A stretch of 64,000 nucleotides of DNA, taken from NCBI RefSeq assembly GCF_001619875.1, contig NZ_LRFC01000034.1, positions 62,001 through 126,000 on the forward strand, in the 5' to 3' direction. This DNA is from Fictibacillus phosphorivorans. GTDB lineage: Bacteria; Bacillota; Bacilli; Bacillales; Fictibacillaceae. Made by a program: the position numbers and the translations under genes. Shown here in pieces: positions 26,296 to 35,298 of the stretch. Position 1 is the stretch's first letter; every line of letters starts with the position of its first letter. The notes beneath the pieces were generated by a model. That model did no database searches. It had not been told where the DNA came from and saw only the letters and a program-made list of their open reading frames with translations.

Positions 26296-26347
26296 TTGAA
26301 ACTTACCATTTGGAGGAGTATAATTTCTAATAACGAAAGCGCTTTCG
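26296..26347 (+). promoter_or_regulatory. Promoter and LacI-type operator of the beta-glucoside regulator
   Basis: TTGAAA (26296-26301), 17 bp, TATAAT (26319-26324), then the perfect palindrome CGAAAGCGCTTTCG (26334-26347) just after the predicted transcription start. This fits autorepression by the LacI-family product; CcpA binding is also possible because the site resembles cre. Confidence 0.85.
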
Positions 26348-26363
26348 ATAGAGGAGATAACTA

Positions 26364-27374
26364 ATGGCTACAATTTATGACATTGCAAAAAAGACGGGTT
26401 TTTCTACCACTACTGTCTCTAAAGCACTTAATAATTACTCAGATGTTAGTGAAAAGACGAAACAGAAGATTTTACAGGCAGTTGAAGAAATGGGCTATTT
26501 GCCAAATGCTCATGCTCAATCTCTATCAACGAAAAAGTCTTGGACAATCGGTGTTATGTTCTCTGAAGACAATGAAGTCGGAATGAAGCATCCGTTCTTT
26601 AGTGCAATAATTGAGAGTTTCAGAAAACAAGCTGAACGGGAAGGCTATGATTTAATTTTTGCTTCCCGAAATCTGCGTAATCGAGATATTAGCTACTTAG
26701 AACACTTTTCTTATCGAGCTGTGGATGGAATCGTAGTGATTTGTTCTGACCCAAAAGATCCCCAAGTACAAGAGATGATTAACAGCACTATTCCTATTGT
26801 TGTTATAGATATGAATAATCAAAACTGCAGTCTTGTGTATTCAGATAATATTGAAGGCGGAAAGCTGGCAGTTAACTATTTGCATTCACTGGGACATACA
26901 AAAATTGCACACATAGCTGGTGATGCTTCAACTGATGCTGGTGCAGAAAGAATTAAGGGATACACAAAGGCAATGAATGATTTGAAGCTGCCAATTCCTG
27001 AAGGTTATCTAATGAATGGCGGGTTGTTTTCCATAAATGAAGGTAGGGTAGCCATGGGAAAACTTCTATCTCTAGATGATGTTCCAACAGCTGTCTTTGT
27101 TGCAGGAGACCATATGGCGATCGGGGCGATCGAAGTTATAAAGGAGAATGGCTTAAGAGTGCCTGAAGATATTTCAATCATCGGCTATGATGATATTGAA
27201 ATGGCGGCATACATTACTCCTAAACTAACCACGATCAAGCAAGACACTGATCTTATTGGGTATCAAGCAGCAAAATTGTTAATGGAACAAATTACTCAAA
27301 AGAAAAAACTAGTAAGATCTGAAAGGATTCCAGTAGAACTTATTATTAGAGACTCATGTTCTCAAAAAAAATAA
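26364..27374 (+). CDS. LacI-family transcriptional regulator of the beta-glucoside operon
   Basis: A 336-aa repressor. The headpiece (ATIYDIAKKTGFSTTTVSKA) and hinge (LPNAHAQSLSTKKS) are typical, followed by a type 1 periplasmic-binding fold for an inducing sugar (residues 60-330). It sits directly upstream of a sugar ABC transporter and GH1 glucosidase, and three palindromes of its likely operator type (CGAAA..TTTCG) lie before it and before the operon. The inducer is probably a beta-glucoside or its phosphate-free breakdown product. Confidence 0.92.
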   Translation: MATIYDIAKKTGFSTTTVSKALNNYSDVSEKTKQKILQAVEEMGYLPNAHAQSLSTKKSWTIGVMFSEDNEVGMKHPFFSAIIESFRKQAEREGYDLIFASRNLRNRDISYLEHFSYRAVDGIVVICSDPKDPQVQEMINSTIPIVVIDMNNQNCSLVYSDNIEGGKLAVNYLHSLGHTKIAHIAGDASTDAGAERIKGYTKAMNDLKLPIPEGYLMNGGLFSINEGRVAMGKLLSLDDVPTAVFVAGDHMAIGAIEVIKENGLRVPEDISIIGYDDIEMAAYITPKLTTIKQDTDLIGYQAAKLLMEQITQKKKLVRSERIPVELIIRDSCSQKK

Positions 27375-27393
27375 AAAAATTTTTTTAGGGCTT

Positions 27394-27445
27394 TTCGAAA
27401 CCGGTTTCGAATATTTTTTTGAATTTAAACGAAACCGCTTTCGTT
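27394..27445 (+). promoter_or_regulatory. Twin LacI-type operators before the beta-glucoside operon
   Basis: TTCGAAACCGGTTTCGAA (27394-27411) is a perfect palindrome; AACGAAACCGCTTTCGTT (27428-27445) is a second with one off-centre mismatch. Their centres are 34 bp apart, close to three helical turns, which suits cooperative or looped binding. TTGAAT/TAAAAT-like promoter boxes overlap the second site. Confidence 0.8.
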
Positions 27446-27480
27446 AAAATAAAAACTAAGTAAGGGGAAGGGGTATTGTA

Positions 27481-28791
27481 ATGAAAAAGAGATTAAGCAT
27501 GTTTTTAGCTTTAATGCTTGTAGCAGGGTTATTTGCAGGTTGTTCAAGTGACCAAAGCGCAACAGGAGATTCTAAGAAAAATGTAGATCTTAGAATTTGG
27601 TCATTTACAGATGAGCTTAAGAAACCAATTAAAACATTTGAAGAAAAAAATGGCGTAAAAGTAGAACTAACGATTGTGCCAATCGCAGACTATCCAACTA
27701 AGTTAAAGCCAGTTTTGGAAAGTGGAGTTGGTGCACCTGACGTATTCACAGGTGAGATTGCCTTTTTGAAACAATGGGTTGATGCGGGTTATTGGGAGAA
27801 CTTATCAGAAAAGCCGTATAACGCAGATGAGTTATCAGATAAATACGTACCATATGTATTTGATCTAGGAAAAGATAAAGAAGGCGATGTTCGTGCACTT
27901 TCTTGGCAAACAACTCCAGGAGGAATCTATTATAAGCGCAGCATTGCGAAAGAAGTACTAGGTACAGACGATCCAGCACAAGTTGGGGAAATGATGAACT
28001 CTATGGATAAAGTATTTGAAGTAGCTAAAAAAATGAAAGAAAAAGGCTATAGCATGTTCCCTGATGAAGGATCGATCCGCTGGTTTGCACAAGGTGATAA
28101 TCCACAGCCATGGGTGAACGATAAGAATGAATTGCAGCTAACTGACGAAAAGATCGAGTACATGGATTATTCTAAAAAGCTTCGTGATAACAGCTACACA
28201 GCTCTTGCTCCTGAGTGGTCTCCATCATGGTTCGAAGGAATGGATAAGCCGGTTAAGGTAAAAGAGGGTGGAAAAGAAAAAGAAACTCAAGTGTTCTCTT
28301 ATGTTCTTCCTACATGGGGACTTCATAGCGTTTTAAAAACAAATGTTAAAGAATCTGTTGGCGACTGGGCTGTAACAAGCGGTCCGACACCATATTTCTG
28401 GGGTGGAACGTGGCTTGGTGTCTACAACAAGTCTGATAATAAAGAACTTGCTTATAAATTTGTAAAAATGATGACACAAGACGATGAATTCTTAACGTCT
28501 TGGAGTAAAGAAACGGGGGACGTATTATCTTACCTTCCTGTTACAAATGCGATTAAAGATGACTTTAGCGATAAGTTCTTAGGTGGACAAAACAACTACC
28601 AATTCTTCTTGGAGCAGTCAAAAGAGATTACTCCTGGAATTGTAACAAAGTATGATCAGCAGTTAGATACGCTTTATGGAAATGCTGTTCAACAGTATGT
28701 AACAGGTAAGAAATCAAAGGATGCAGCGATTAAAGAATTCTATCAAAAAGCGCAAAATGCTTATCCGGATTTAAAAGTGCCTAAGAAGTAA
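27481..28791 (+). CDS. Sugar ABC transporter substrate-binding lipoprotein
   Basis: A 436-aa family 1 (MalE-like) binding protein with a signal peptide ending in the lipobox LFAGC. Features such as DVFTGEIAFLKQWVDAGYWE and the C-terminal region WGGTWLGVYNKS are usual for CUT1 oligosaccharide transporters. With the GH1 enzyme three genes downstream, the ligand is probably a beta-glucoside such as cellobiose. Its gene is controlled by the LacI operators 40-90 bp upstream and followed by a strong hairpin. Confidence 0.9.
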   Translation: MKKRLSMFLALMLVAGLFAGCSSDQSATGDSKKNVDLRIWSFTDELKKPIKTFEEKNGVKVELTIVPIADYPTKLKPVLESGVGAPDVFTGEIAFLKQWVDAGYWENLSEKPYNADELSDKYVPYVFDLGKDKEGDVRALSWQTTPGGIYYKRSIAKEVLGTDDPAQVGEMMNSMDKVFEVAKKMKEKGYSMFPDEGSIRWFAQGDNPQPWVNDKNELQLTDEKIEYMDYSKKLRDNSYTALAPEWSPSWFEGMDKPVKVKEGGKEKETQVFSYVLPTWGLHSVLKTNVKESVGDWAVTSGPTPYFWGGTWLGVYNKSDNKELAYKFVKMMTQDDEFLTSWSKETGDVLSYLPVTNAIKDDFSDKFLGGQNNYQFFLEQSKEITPGIVTKYDQQLDTLYGNAVQQYVTGKKSKDAAIKEFYQKAQNAYPDLKVPKK

Positions 28792-28805
28792 GGAAAAATG
28801 ATAAC

Positions 28806-28839
28806 GTGCGAGTGGCGGAAAAACACTCTGCCACCGCAC
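28806..28839 (+). other. Intercistronic hairpin without T run
   Basis: GTGCG and GTGGC pair with GCCAC and CGCAC to form a GC-rich stem just after the binding-protein gene. Lacking a T run, it likely blocks 3' exonucleases and keeps the binding-protein message more abundant. Confidence 0.65.
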
Positions 28840-28861
28840 TATTATTGAAAGGGGGAGGGAG

Positions 28862-29760
28862 ATGAAGAATCTAAACAGATACGGCTATTATTTTATTGCC
28901 CCATTTTGGATCATCTTCTTAGTGTTTAGCATATATCCAGTCGCGTTAACGTTTTATTACAGCTTTACGAATTATTCAGGCAGCGGTGACGCCCAAATTG
29001 TAGGACTCGCTAACTATAAACGACTGCTTACAGATACGTATTTTGTAGAAGCATTCTTTAATACGTGGAAAATCTGGGGTGTCAACTTTGCTCTTCAAAT
29101 CGGCCTTGCTCTTATACTGTCCATGATTTTCTCAGATATGAGGTTGAAGCTAAAAGGTATAGCATTTTCAGATCCATCTTTTATCTTCCCAATTTAATTA
29201 CAATTAGTTCGGTAGCTTTATTATTTGGTATATTACTAGATTGGCAGCATGGTTCACTTAACATGATGCTGTTGAAACTCGGTATTATTTCAGATCCGAT
29301 CAACTGGCTGAATGAACCAACGAGCTCTCAGCTATCAGTATCGCTTATCTTGACGTGGATGTGGTTTGGCCACTCATTTATTGTTGTAATGGCAGGGGTA
29401 TCGGGTATATCCAAAGACTATTACGAAGCAGCCTTAATAGATGGGGCGAATCGGTGGCAGACGTTTACAAAGATTACGATTCCGCTATTAAAGCCTATCC
29501 TGCTTTATATCATGATTACCTCGCTTATTGGAGGTCTTCAATTGTTTGATCTTCCAATGCTATTAACAGATGGAATAGGATCACCTGACGGATCGCTTAA
29601 TACGATGGTGCTCTATTTATACAATCAAGCCTTCAAATATAACAACTATGGATATGCTGCTGCTGTAGCGTATGGCCTATTTGTTATTACTCTCATATTC
29701 TCTGCATTCATTTTTAAGGGGATGTATGGGAAAGAACGTAAACAACCAAGGCAGGTGTAA
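28862..29760 (+). pseudogene. Sugar ABC permease (MalF-like), interrupted by a -1 frameshift
   Basis: Two frames together encode one CUT1 permease. The first (28862..29197) starts MKNLNRYGYYFIAPFWIIFL after a perfect ribosome site and reads to KLKGIAFSDPSFIFPI then stop. The second frame carries FRSIFYLPNLITISSVALLF onward, with the EAA loop (EAALIDGANRWQTFTKITIP) and a normal end at 29760. Inserting one T in the T4 run at 29165-29168 restores KGIAFFRSIFYLPN and a full protein of about 299 aa with six membrane segments. Without correction the transporter lacks a permease half. A sequencing or assembly error in the homopolymer is an equally good explanation. Confidence 0.88.
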
Positions 29761-29763
29761 AGC

Positions 29764-30666
29764 ATGATAGGAAAAACGGTGGTAGACAAAACCTTTTCTA
29801 ACGAAGTGAAAAAAAAGAGTGTAACTGAAATTAAACTGAAATCCAAAATAAGCATACCGAAACTCATCCTCTACATCGTTCTTAGTGTGATGGCCATTGT
29901 TTGCTTCATTCCGTTCTTAATGATGCTTGTCAATGCGACTCGCTCAAATGAGGCGATTTTATCCGGCTTTACTTTAATACCAGGAAGTTCGCTGGTTGAA
30001 AACTATCAAACGATGATGAGCTATATCAATATTTGGGCAGGTTTTAAGAATAGCTTGATCATTTCTGTACTCGTTACGTTATTGTCTGGATACTTTTCAG
30101 CACTAACGGCTTATGGCTTTGCTTTTTATATTTTCAAAGGCAAGAATGCGATGTTTATTTTCATGCTCGTAATGATGATGGTCCCTGGACAGCTTGGACT
30201 GATCGGTTTTTATGAGTTAAGTAAAAATCTAGGGATTCTTGATACGTATATTCCGTTAATCGTACCAGCAGTAGCCAGTCCTTTTGTCGTGTTCTTTCTT
30301 CGTCAGTACATTACAACAACACTTCATCCGAGTTTGATTGAAGCAGCACGAATTGATGGCGCAAGCGAATTTAAGATCTTTCATACGATTGCAATTCCCA
30401 TCATGATGCCGGCGATCGCAACGATGTCGATCTTCACTTTTATTGGTTCATGGAACAATTACATCTTGCCATTGGTTGTTCTATTTTCACCGGAAAAGTT
30501 TACATTACCAGTATTGATGGGATTCTTAAAAGGGTCACAAGTCGCTCAAAACCTTGGATCCATGTATTTAGGGATTGCCATTTCGGTCGTACCAATCATG
30601 ATTGCTTTTCTGTTTTTATCAAAATATATCGTCAACAGCATTTCAGCAGGATCTATCAAAGAATAG
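29764..30666 (+). CDS. Sugar ABC transporter permease (MalG-like)
   Basis: A 300-aa CUT1 permease with an N-terminal cytoplasmic tail of about 35 residues and six membrane segments. The EAA motif EAARIDGASEFKIFHTIAIP, which docks the ATPase, is at about 196-215. It begins 3 bp after the frameshifted partner. No ATPase gene is in the operon, so a shared MsmX/MalK-type ATPase encoded elsewhere must energise it, as usual in Bacillus. Confidence 0.92.
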   Translation: MIGKTVVDKTFSNEVKKKSVTEIKLKSKISIPKLILYIVLSVMAIVCFIPFLMMLVNATRSNEAILSGFTLIPGSSLVENYQTMMSYINIWAGFKNSLIISVLVTLLSGYFSALTAYGFAFYIFKGKNAMFIFMLVMMMVPGQLGLIGFYELSKNLGILDTYIPLIVPAVASPFVVFFLRQYITTTLHPSLIEAARIDGASEFKIFHTIAIPIMMPAIATMSIFTFIGSWNNYILPLVVLFSPEKFTLPVLMGFLKGSQVAQNLGSMYLGIAISVVPIMIAFLFLSKYIVNSISAGSIKE

Positions 30667-30681
30667 AGGAGAGAGACAACT

Positions 30682-32049
30682 ATGCATTTTAAAGATTCAT
30701 TCGTTTTTGGAACAGCTACATCGTCATATCAGATTGAGGGAGCTCGTACTGAAGGAGGCAGAACTTTTTCAATCTGGGATACGTTCTGTGATGTACCAGG
30801 TAAAGTATACAAACAGCATAACGGAAGCGTAGCATGTGATCACTACCACCGCTTTGAAGAAGATATTCAGCAGATCAAGAAACTTGGCGTAGAAACATAC
30901 CGCTTCTCTGTTTCCTGGCCGCGTATTTTTCCTGAAAAGGGAGTGTACAATCCAGAGGGAATGGCATTTTATAAAAAGTTAACGCAGCGTTTGCATGAAG
31001 AAGGAATCAAACCTGCCATTACTCTTTATCACTGGGACCTTCCTCTATGGGCTCATGAGGAAGGCGGATGGGTGAACCGTGAATCTGTAGAATGGTTCAT
31101 GGAATTAGCAAAAGTGTGCTTTCAAGAGCTTGATGCTGAAGTGGACTCCTGGATCACACATAATGAACCTTGGTGTGCTGGATTCTTAGGCTATCATCAA
31201 GGATTCCATGCCCCTGGCCATACAAACATGGATGAAGCCGTTCGAGCGGTTCACCACATGCTTCTTTCACACGGAAAGGCGGTTCAGTGGCTAAAGAATG
31301 AAATGCGTTCAAAAACGCCGATCGGAATCACGCTGAATCTATCGCCGATGTATGCGAAGACAGAGTCAGCAAACGATCAGCTGGCTGCGAATAATGCAGA
31401 CGGCTACTCAAACAGATGGTTTTTAGATCCTGTATTTAAAGGTACATATCCTGTAGACATGATGAATTTATTTTCTAAATACGTTCACTCCTATGACTTT
31501 ATTCAAAATGGTGACATGGAAATCATCTCTACGGCTTGTGACTTCTTTGGCATTAACTATTACAGCCGAGGCTATGTGGAATTTTCAGCAGCAAATGACT
31601 TTCTGCATAAAGGCGCTCATTCTGATTATGAAAAGACAGGCATGGGCTGGGATATCGCACCGGAAGAATTTAAAGATCTGATCAGAAGACTTCGCCAAGA
31701 ATATACGGATCTTCCTATTTATATCACTGAAAACGGTGCAGCTTTTGATGATACACTTGTGAATGGAAGAGTGCATGATAAAGGCCGTGTAGATTATATC
31801 GAGAAGCACCTTCATGCTGTTTCGGACCTAAACGAAGAAGGTATGCATATCGAAGGCTATTACTTATGGTCACTAATGGACAATTTCGAGTGGAGCTTCG
31901 GTTATGACAAGCGCTTTGGAATCATCTACGTAGACTTTGATACGCAGGAGAGAATCTGGAAAGACAGTGCGTATCGATATGCCGAGATTGTTAAAAACAG
32001 AGGCAACCTTAACAGCAATAAAGATACCGATGCTGTAACGGTTAGCTAA
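30682..32049 (+). CDS. bglA: Beta-glucosidase, glycoside hydrolase family 1
   Basis: A 455-aa cytoplasmic GH1 enzyme of standard length. The acid/base E162 is in ITHNEPWCAG and the nucleophile E350 in YITENGAAFDD; the N-terminal signature FVFGTATSSYQIEGA is complete. The neighbouring transporter is an ABC importer rather than a PTS, so the substrate is likely an unphosphorylated beta-glucoside such as cellobiose. Last gene of the LacI-controlled operon. Confidence 0.93.
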   Translation: MHFKDSFVFGTATSSYQIEGARTEGGRTFSIWDTFCDVPGKVYKQHNGSVACDHYHRFEEDIQQIKKLGVETYRFSVSWPRIFPEKGVYNPEGMAFYKKLTQRLHEEGIKPAITLYHWDLPLWAHEEGGWVNRESVEWFMELAKVCFQELDAEVDSWITHNEPWCAGFLGYHQGFHAPGHTNMDEAVRAVHHMLLSHGKAVQWLKNEMRSKTPIGITLNLSPMYAKTESANDQLAANNADGYSNRWFLDPVFKGTYPVDMMNLFSKYVHSYDFIQNGDMEIISTACDFFGINYYSRGYVEFSAANDFLHKGAHSDYEKTGMGWDIAPEEFKDLIRRLRQEYTDLPIYITENGAAFDDTLVNGRVHDKGRVDYIEKHLHAVSDLNEEGMHIEGYYLWSLMDNFEWSFGYDKRFGIIYVDFDTQERIWKDSAYRYAEIVKNRGNLNSNKDTDAVTVS

Positions 32050-32077
32050 TTCCTAAATAAAATTTATGTATATCGTT

Positions 32078-32108
32078 AAGCCTCTGACTTTGGTTAGGGG
32101 CTTTTTGT
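32078..32108 (+). terminator. Terminator of the beta-glucoside operon
   Basis: AAGCCTCT pairs with AGGGGCTT (wobble), followed by TTTTT. Confidence 0.85.
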
Positions 32109-32157
32109 GTAAAATTTTCCTGTGTGGGGAAGATAAATAAACATAGGAGGGATTTTG

Positions 32158-32370
32158 ATGAAGGGCGATAAAGAAGAAAGAATAGATCAAGAAACATCAG
32201 CGGGGTTGAATGAGCTTGTTGAAATCATAAATGCAAAAGGCGATGCTGGTGAACTAAATGAAATTGTTGAAAAATACAAAACGGAAAACGAACATTCACC
32301 TTTATGTAATGATGACTTCTTCTACGCTGACCTTAGAGCGATTGCAGAAGACGGTGCCAAGGAAGAGTAA
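32158..32370 (+). CDS. Small acidic protein of unknown function
   Basis: A 70-aa soluble, acidic, mostly helical protein with one cysteine. TAGGAGGGAT before ATG 32158 (not the TTG three bases earlier) and its own terminator support a real gene. No family recognised. Confidence 0.7.
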   Translation: MKGDKEERIDQETSAGLNELVEIINAKGDAGELNEIVEKYKTENEHSPLCNDDFFYADLRAIAEDGAKEE

Positions 32371-32376
32371 TATGGT

Positions 32377-32417
32377 AAAGGCCAGATACGCAGGTTATAT
32401 GCGGATCTGGCCTTTTT
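32377..32417 (+). terminator. Terminator of the small acidic protein gene
   Basis: AAAGGCCAGAT (32377-32387) pairs with ATCTGGCCTTT (32405-32415), followed by T residues. Confidence 0.9.
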
Positions 32418-32497
32418 TGTTACCCTCTAACCGCTTAATTAGCACGAAAGGCACGTAATATAGGTGCAGCTGCGCGCCAGAATAGAGGACATGGTTT

Positions 32498-33631
32498 TTA
32501 CTGCGTAACTGTAACTTGAGCGAGACATAGCACGTCATGAATGGCGTGTTCAGCGATTAATGCAGAAGAACGTGAATGATGAATGAGTTGTAAACATGTC
32601 TTCATGCTCTTAAACAATGCTTCATTGTTAAATAACTTCTGGACACTTTCCGCAATTTCATCTGCGGAGTGGGCAACGAATGCCGCTCCTTTTTCTTCAA
32701 AATACTTTGCGTTCTCACCTTCTTGTCCTGGGACTGGTTTATAAAGGATAAGAGGGACTTTAACAGCAGCAGCCTCAGTGATCGTAATCCCTCCAGGTTT
32801 TGTAACAAGACAATGAGAGATACTTAAGATTTCATGAATCTCTTTGACATAGCCGAATAATCGGAAAGATCCTGGATACATCAAGACGAGCGGTTTTAAC
32901 TTCTCATATAGTACTTTGTTCTTGCCGCAAACTACGATTACGCGAAGGGAAGGGTTCTTAAGCAAATGCTGTGCAAGAACTTTCACGTTTTTTAGAACAC
33001 CGTGAGTACCAGCCAAAATCGTTACAACACGGGTGTTTGGTGTAACTCCATATTTAGCATGCAATTTCATTTTATTGAAAGAGTGATAAAAATTTGAGCG
33101 AATGGGAATGCCGCTTACCGTAATTTTATTTTCATCCACATGATGTTTCATCAAGCCTTTTTTTACCGATTCAGACGCGACAAAATAGTGGTCGATCGCA
33201 GGATTAATCCAAAAAGGGTGGGCGAAATAATCCGTAATGACAGTATAAATAGGGATGTTATATCGTGATCTCTTAAGTAAAAAGGGAGCAGCATGAAGCG
33301 GGAAAGTCGTTATTACAAAACGCGGGTGATGTTTCTCGATAAGTTCAATGAACCGCTTACGGCCTAAGTAACGAGAAAACTGGGTAATTGTCGTTGCGTT
33401 CAGTTTATTGGTTCCATAATAGAACCATTTATAAAAAGAAGAGCCATGAGAGAAGCTTTTGATAAAAAGGGACTGTGTAATCTGAGCCATAATGGGATGA
33501 GCCTCTCCAAATAAATCTGAAATGATCGGTTCGTACCCTTTATTCTTAAGCTCTTCAGCGAGAACATTTGCGACCTGAACATGCCCGCTTCCATAGTTTG
33601 CTGTAAGGATTAATGCTGTTGGACGTATCAA
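32498..33631 (-). CDS. UgtP-like diacylglycerol glycosyltransferase
   Basis: A 377-aa GT28-family enzyme. The N-terminal MGDG_synth domain (LILTANYGSGHVQVANVLAE) and C-terminal nucleotide-sugar block (LVTKPGGITITEAAAVKVPL) match processive UDP-glucose:diacylglycerol glucosyltransferases such as UgtP/YkoN of Bacillus, which make glycolipids at the cytoplasmic face and supply lipoteichoic acid anchors. GGGGAGG precedes TTG 33631. A role as YkoN-like paralogue rather than the main UgtP cannot be excluded. Confidence 0.87.
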   Translation of the reverse strand: MIRPTALILTANYGSGHVQVANVLAEELKNKGYEPIISDLFGEAHPIMAQITQSLFIKSFSHGSSFYKWFYYGTNKLNATTITQFSRYLGRKRFIELIEKHHPRFVITTFPLHAAPFLLKRSRYNIPIYTVITDYFAHPFWINPAIDHYFVASESVKKGLMKHHVDENKITVSGIPIRSNFYHSFNKMKLHAKYGVTPNTRVVTILAGTHGVLKNVKVLAQHLLKNPSLRVIVVCGKNKVLYEKLKPLVLMYPGSFRLFGYVKEIHEILSISHCLVTKPGGITITEAAAVKVPLILYKPVPGQEGENAKYFEEKGAAFVAHSADEIAESVQKLFNNEALFKSMKTCLQLIHHSRSSALIAEHAIHDVLCLAQVTVTQ

Positions 33632-33770
33632 TCAGAAAACCTCCCCAGTCTTTTGAAATAAGGATAACAGGGGATTTTAAACGCAATATGAAGGAGATAA
33701 GAATGTTTTGTAAAAAGTAAAAATGATTCATGATACAATAAGGTAGGTTCATAATTTAATAAGATCCAGT

Positions 33771-33927
33771 AATCACGGTGTCTGTTGCAGACTTAATAGG
33801 GAATCTGGTGTGAATCCAGAACTGTTCCCGCAACTGTAAGTGCTGACGAAATAAGCAAATCCACTGTCTAACGATGGGAAGGGCTTAGAGTAGGCATAAG
33901 GCACGAGTCAGGAGACCTGCCGTGATT
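33771..33927 (+). ncRNA. Cobalamin (B12) riboswitch
   Basis: AATCACGG (33771-33778) and CCGTGATT (33920-33927) form P1. Between them are the conserved AGGGAATCTGGTGTGAATCC, the CCCGCAACTGTAAG segment and the B12-box region AGTCAGGAGACCTGCC. A terminator hairpin follows at 34020. The expected B12 uptake, synthesis or metE/nrd genes are absent downstream; the first gene is an acyl-CoA thioesterase. The 489-bp gap holds nothing else that is coding. Confidence 0.95.
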
Positions 33928-34019
33928 ATGTCGTTGATCTTCTTCGGGAGTTGGGAAGATAAGACGCAGGGTATTCTAATAGATTTTATTTGGTAGTCTG
34001 TTTATTATGCTGCGTATTC

Positions 34020-34045
34020 ATCCATCCTTGGTGATGGATTTTTTA
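34020..34045 (+). terminator. Terminator downstream of the B12 riboswitch
   Basis: ATCCATC (34020-34026) pairs with GATGGAT (34033-34039), then TTTTT. Likely the expression platform or end of the leader. Confidence 0.85.
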
Positions 34046-34120
34046 TTTGTTCCTTGCTATACGTCGACCAACTCCCTCTACTAAAACAGGAGTCTTCAAA
34101 CTCCAGAAAAGAGGAATGGA

Positions 34121-34594
34121 ATGGAGCAGTTGTCAGCAAACGTTTCACGAACGATTCAAACAAAATTGGTTTTACCCCCGGATACCAATCATATGGGAAC
34201 CATCTTTGGCGGTACAGTTTTATCCTATATTGATGAGATCGCAGCCATTACAGCCATGAAGCATAGCAAGAAAGTGGTTGTGACAGCATCTATTGATAAT
34301 GTAAACTTTTTATCGTCAGCTAAAGTTGGCGACATCCTCATTTTAGAGGGTGTTGTGATCTCAACAGGAAGAACATCAATGGAAGTGTACGTAAAAGTAG
34401 AGTGCCAAAATTTAGAGACGGGAAACAGAACGTTAAACACAACGTCTATTCTAACAATGGTAGCAATTAATCAGGATGGAAAGCCATCGCCCGTACCCAG
34501 CGTGATACCCGAAACAGAAGAAGAGGCTGCCTTTTTTGACAGTGCTCGATTAAGAAAGGAACGGCGTCTGTTATACAAGAACGTAAACTCATAA
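34121..34594 (+). CDS. ykhA: Acyl-CoA thioesterase, hot-dog fold (YkhA-like)
   Basis: A 157-aa single hot-dog domain of the BFIT/BACH type. MGTIFGGTVLSYIDEIAAIT is the conserved region with the active-site Asp/Glu, and VVTASIDNVNFLSSAKVGDIL (read in parts) is the coenzyme-A pocket. It hydrolyses medium- to long-chain acyl-CoA in the cytoplasm. AAGAGG lies before ATG 34121. It stands right after the B12 riboswitch and its terminator, with no known reason for B12 control. Confidence 0.9.
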   Translation: MEQLSANVSRTIQTKLVLPPDTNHMGTIFGGTVLSYIDEIAAITAMKHSKKVVVTASIDNVNFLSSAKVGDILILEGVVISTGRTSMEVYVKVECQNLETGNRTLNTTSILTMVAINQDGKPSPVPSVIPETEEEAAFFDSARLRKERRLLYKNVNS

Positions 34595-34621
34595 AAAACG
34601 CCTAAGAGAGAGAGGATTCCA

Positions 34622-34987
34622 ATGAAAGTGAAGAATATGATATTTGTGATATTGGGATTCTTTTTCCTTAGTTTAGGAATGGTAGGCATTGTTTTGCCAT
34701 TAATCCCAACAACACCATTTCTGCTGCTTGCATCGTATTTCTTTGTAAAGGGGTCTAAGAAATTTGAAGTATGGTTTAAAGGAACTGCTATATATAAACA
34801 GCACCTCGAGGAGTTTATTAAAGAACGCTCTTTAACGCTAAGAAAAAAGATCATGATTAACCTGTTTTCAGACACCATGATCGCCATTTCCTTTATAATG
34901 GCAGAGAGTACAGTGGTAAGAGTTCTTTTGGTCCTTATTGTCTTGTATAAGTATTATTATTTTATTTTTAAAATTAAAACGGCTTAA
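34622..34987 (+). CDS. DUF454 (YbaN) family membrane protein
   Basis: A 121-aa protein with hydrophobic segments at about 5-45 and 85-115; IVLPLIPTTPFLLLASYFF is the family signature. Function is unknown. It starts 27 bp after the thioesterase, with AGAGAGAGG as ribosome site, and is likely co-transcribed. Confidence 0.88.
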   Translation: MKVKNMIFVILGFFFLSLGMVGIVLPLIPTTPFLLLASYFFVKGSKKFEVWFKGTAIYKQHLEEFIKERSLTLRKKIMINLFSDTMIAISFIMAESTVVRVLLVLIVLYKYYYFIFKIKTA

Positions 34988-34994
34988 AGTTAAT

Positions 34995-35042
34995 GAGTCT
35001 GGCCCAATAGTAGCATCATTATTGGGACCGGGGCTCTTTTTT
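34995..35042 (+). terminator. Terminator after DUF454 gene
   Basis: GAGTCTGG and CCCAATA pair with TATTGGG and CCGGGGCTC, then TTTTTT. Confidence 0.87.
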
Positions 35043-35140
35043 AATGAGAATTACGGTGGCAGAGGTAGAATAAAGATTATCTGTGTTTCTAGAAAGGACG
35101 TTAGGGAGTACTGTTTGCCTATAAAAGACAGCCCAAAATA

Positions 35141-35233
35141 TATTCACATTAATTTTAATAATTTCACATTAAATGGAATAATTTCACGATAATCGTCATA
35201 ATTTCACGTTAATTTTATTATATTCACGTTAGC
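35141..35233 (-). repeat. Array B: five 20-bp units, inverted homologue of array A
   Basis: Plus-strand units start at 35141, 35161, 35181, 35201 and 35221 (core ATTTCACRTTAAT). Read on the minus strand the array begins AGGCTAACGTGAA and ends TTAATGTGAATATA, the same ends and unit number as array A at 2501, but with different filler bases. It lies between the convergent DUF454 and peroxiredoxin genes; the remaining 60-100 bases on each side show no gene. Confidence 0.9.
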
Positions 35234-35298
35234 CTCGCCCGCCAATTAAAAATGACTCACAAAGGCTTTTCCTCACACCTTCATAAGTCATTCTCTCT

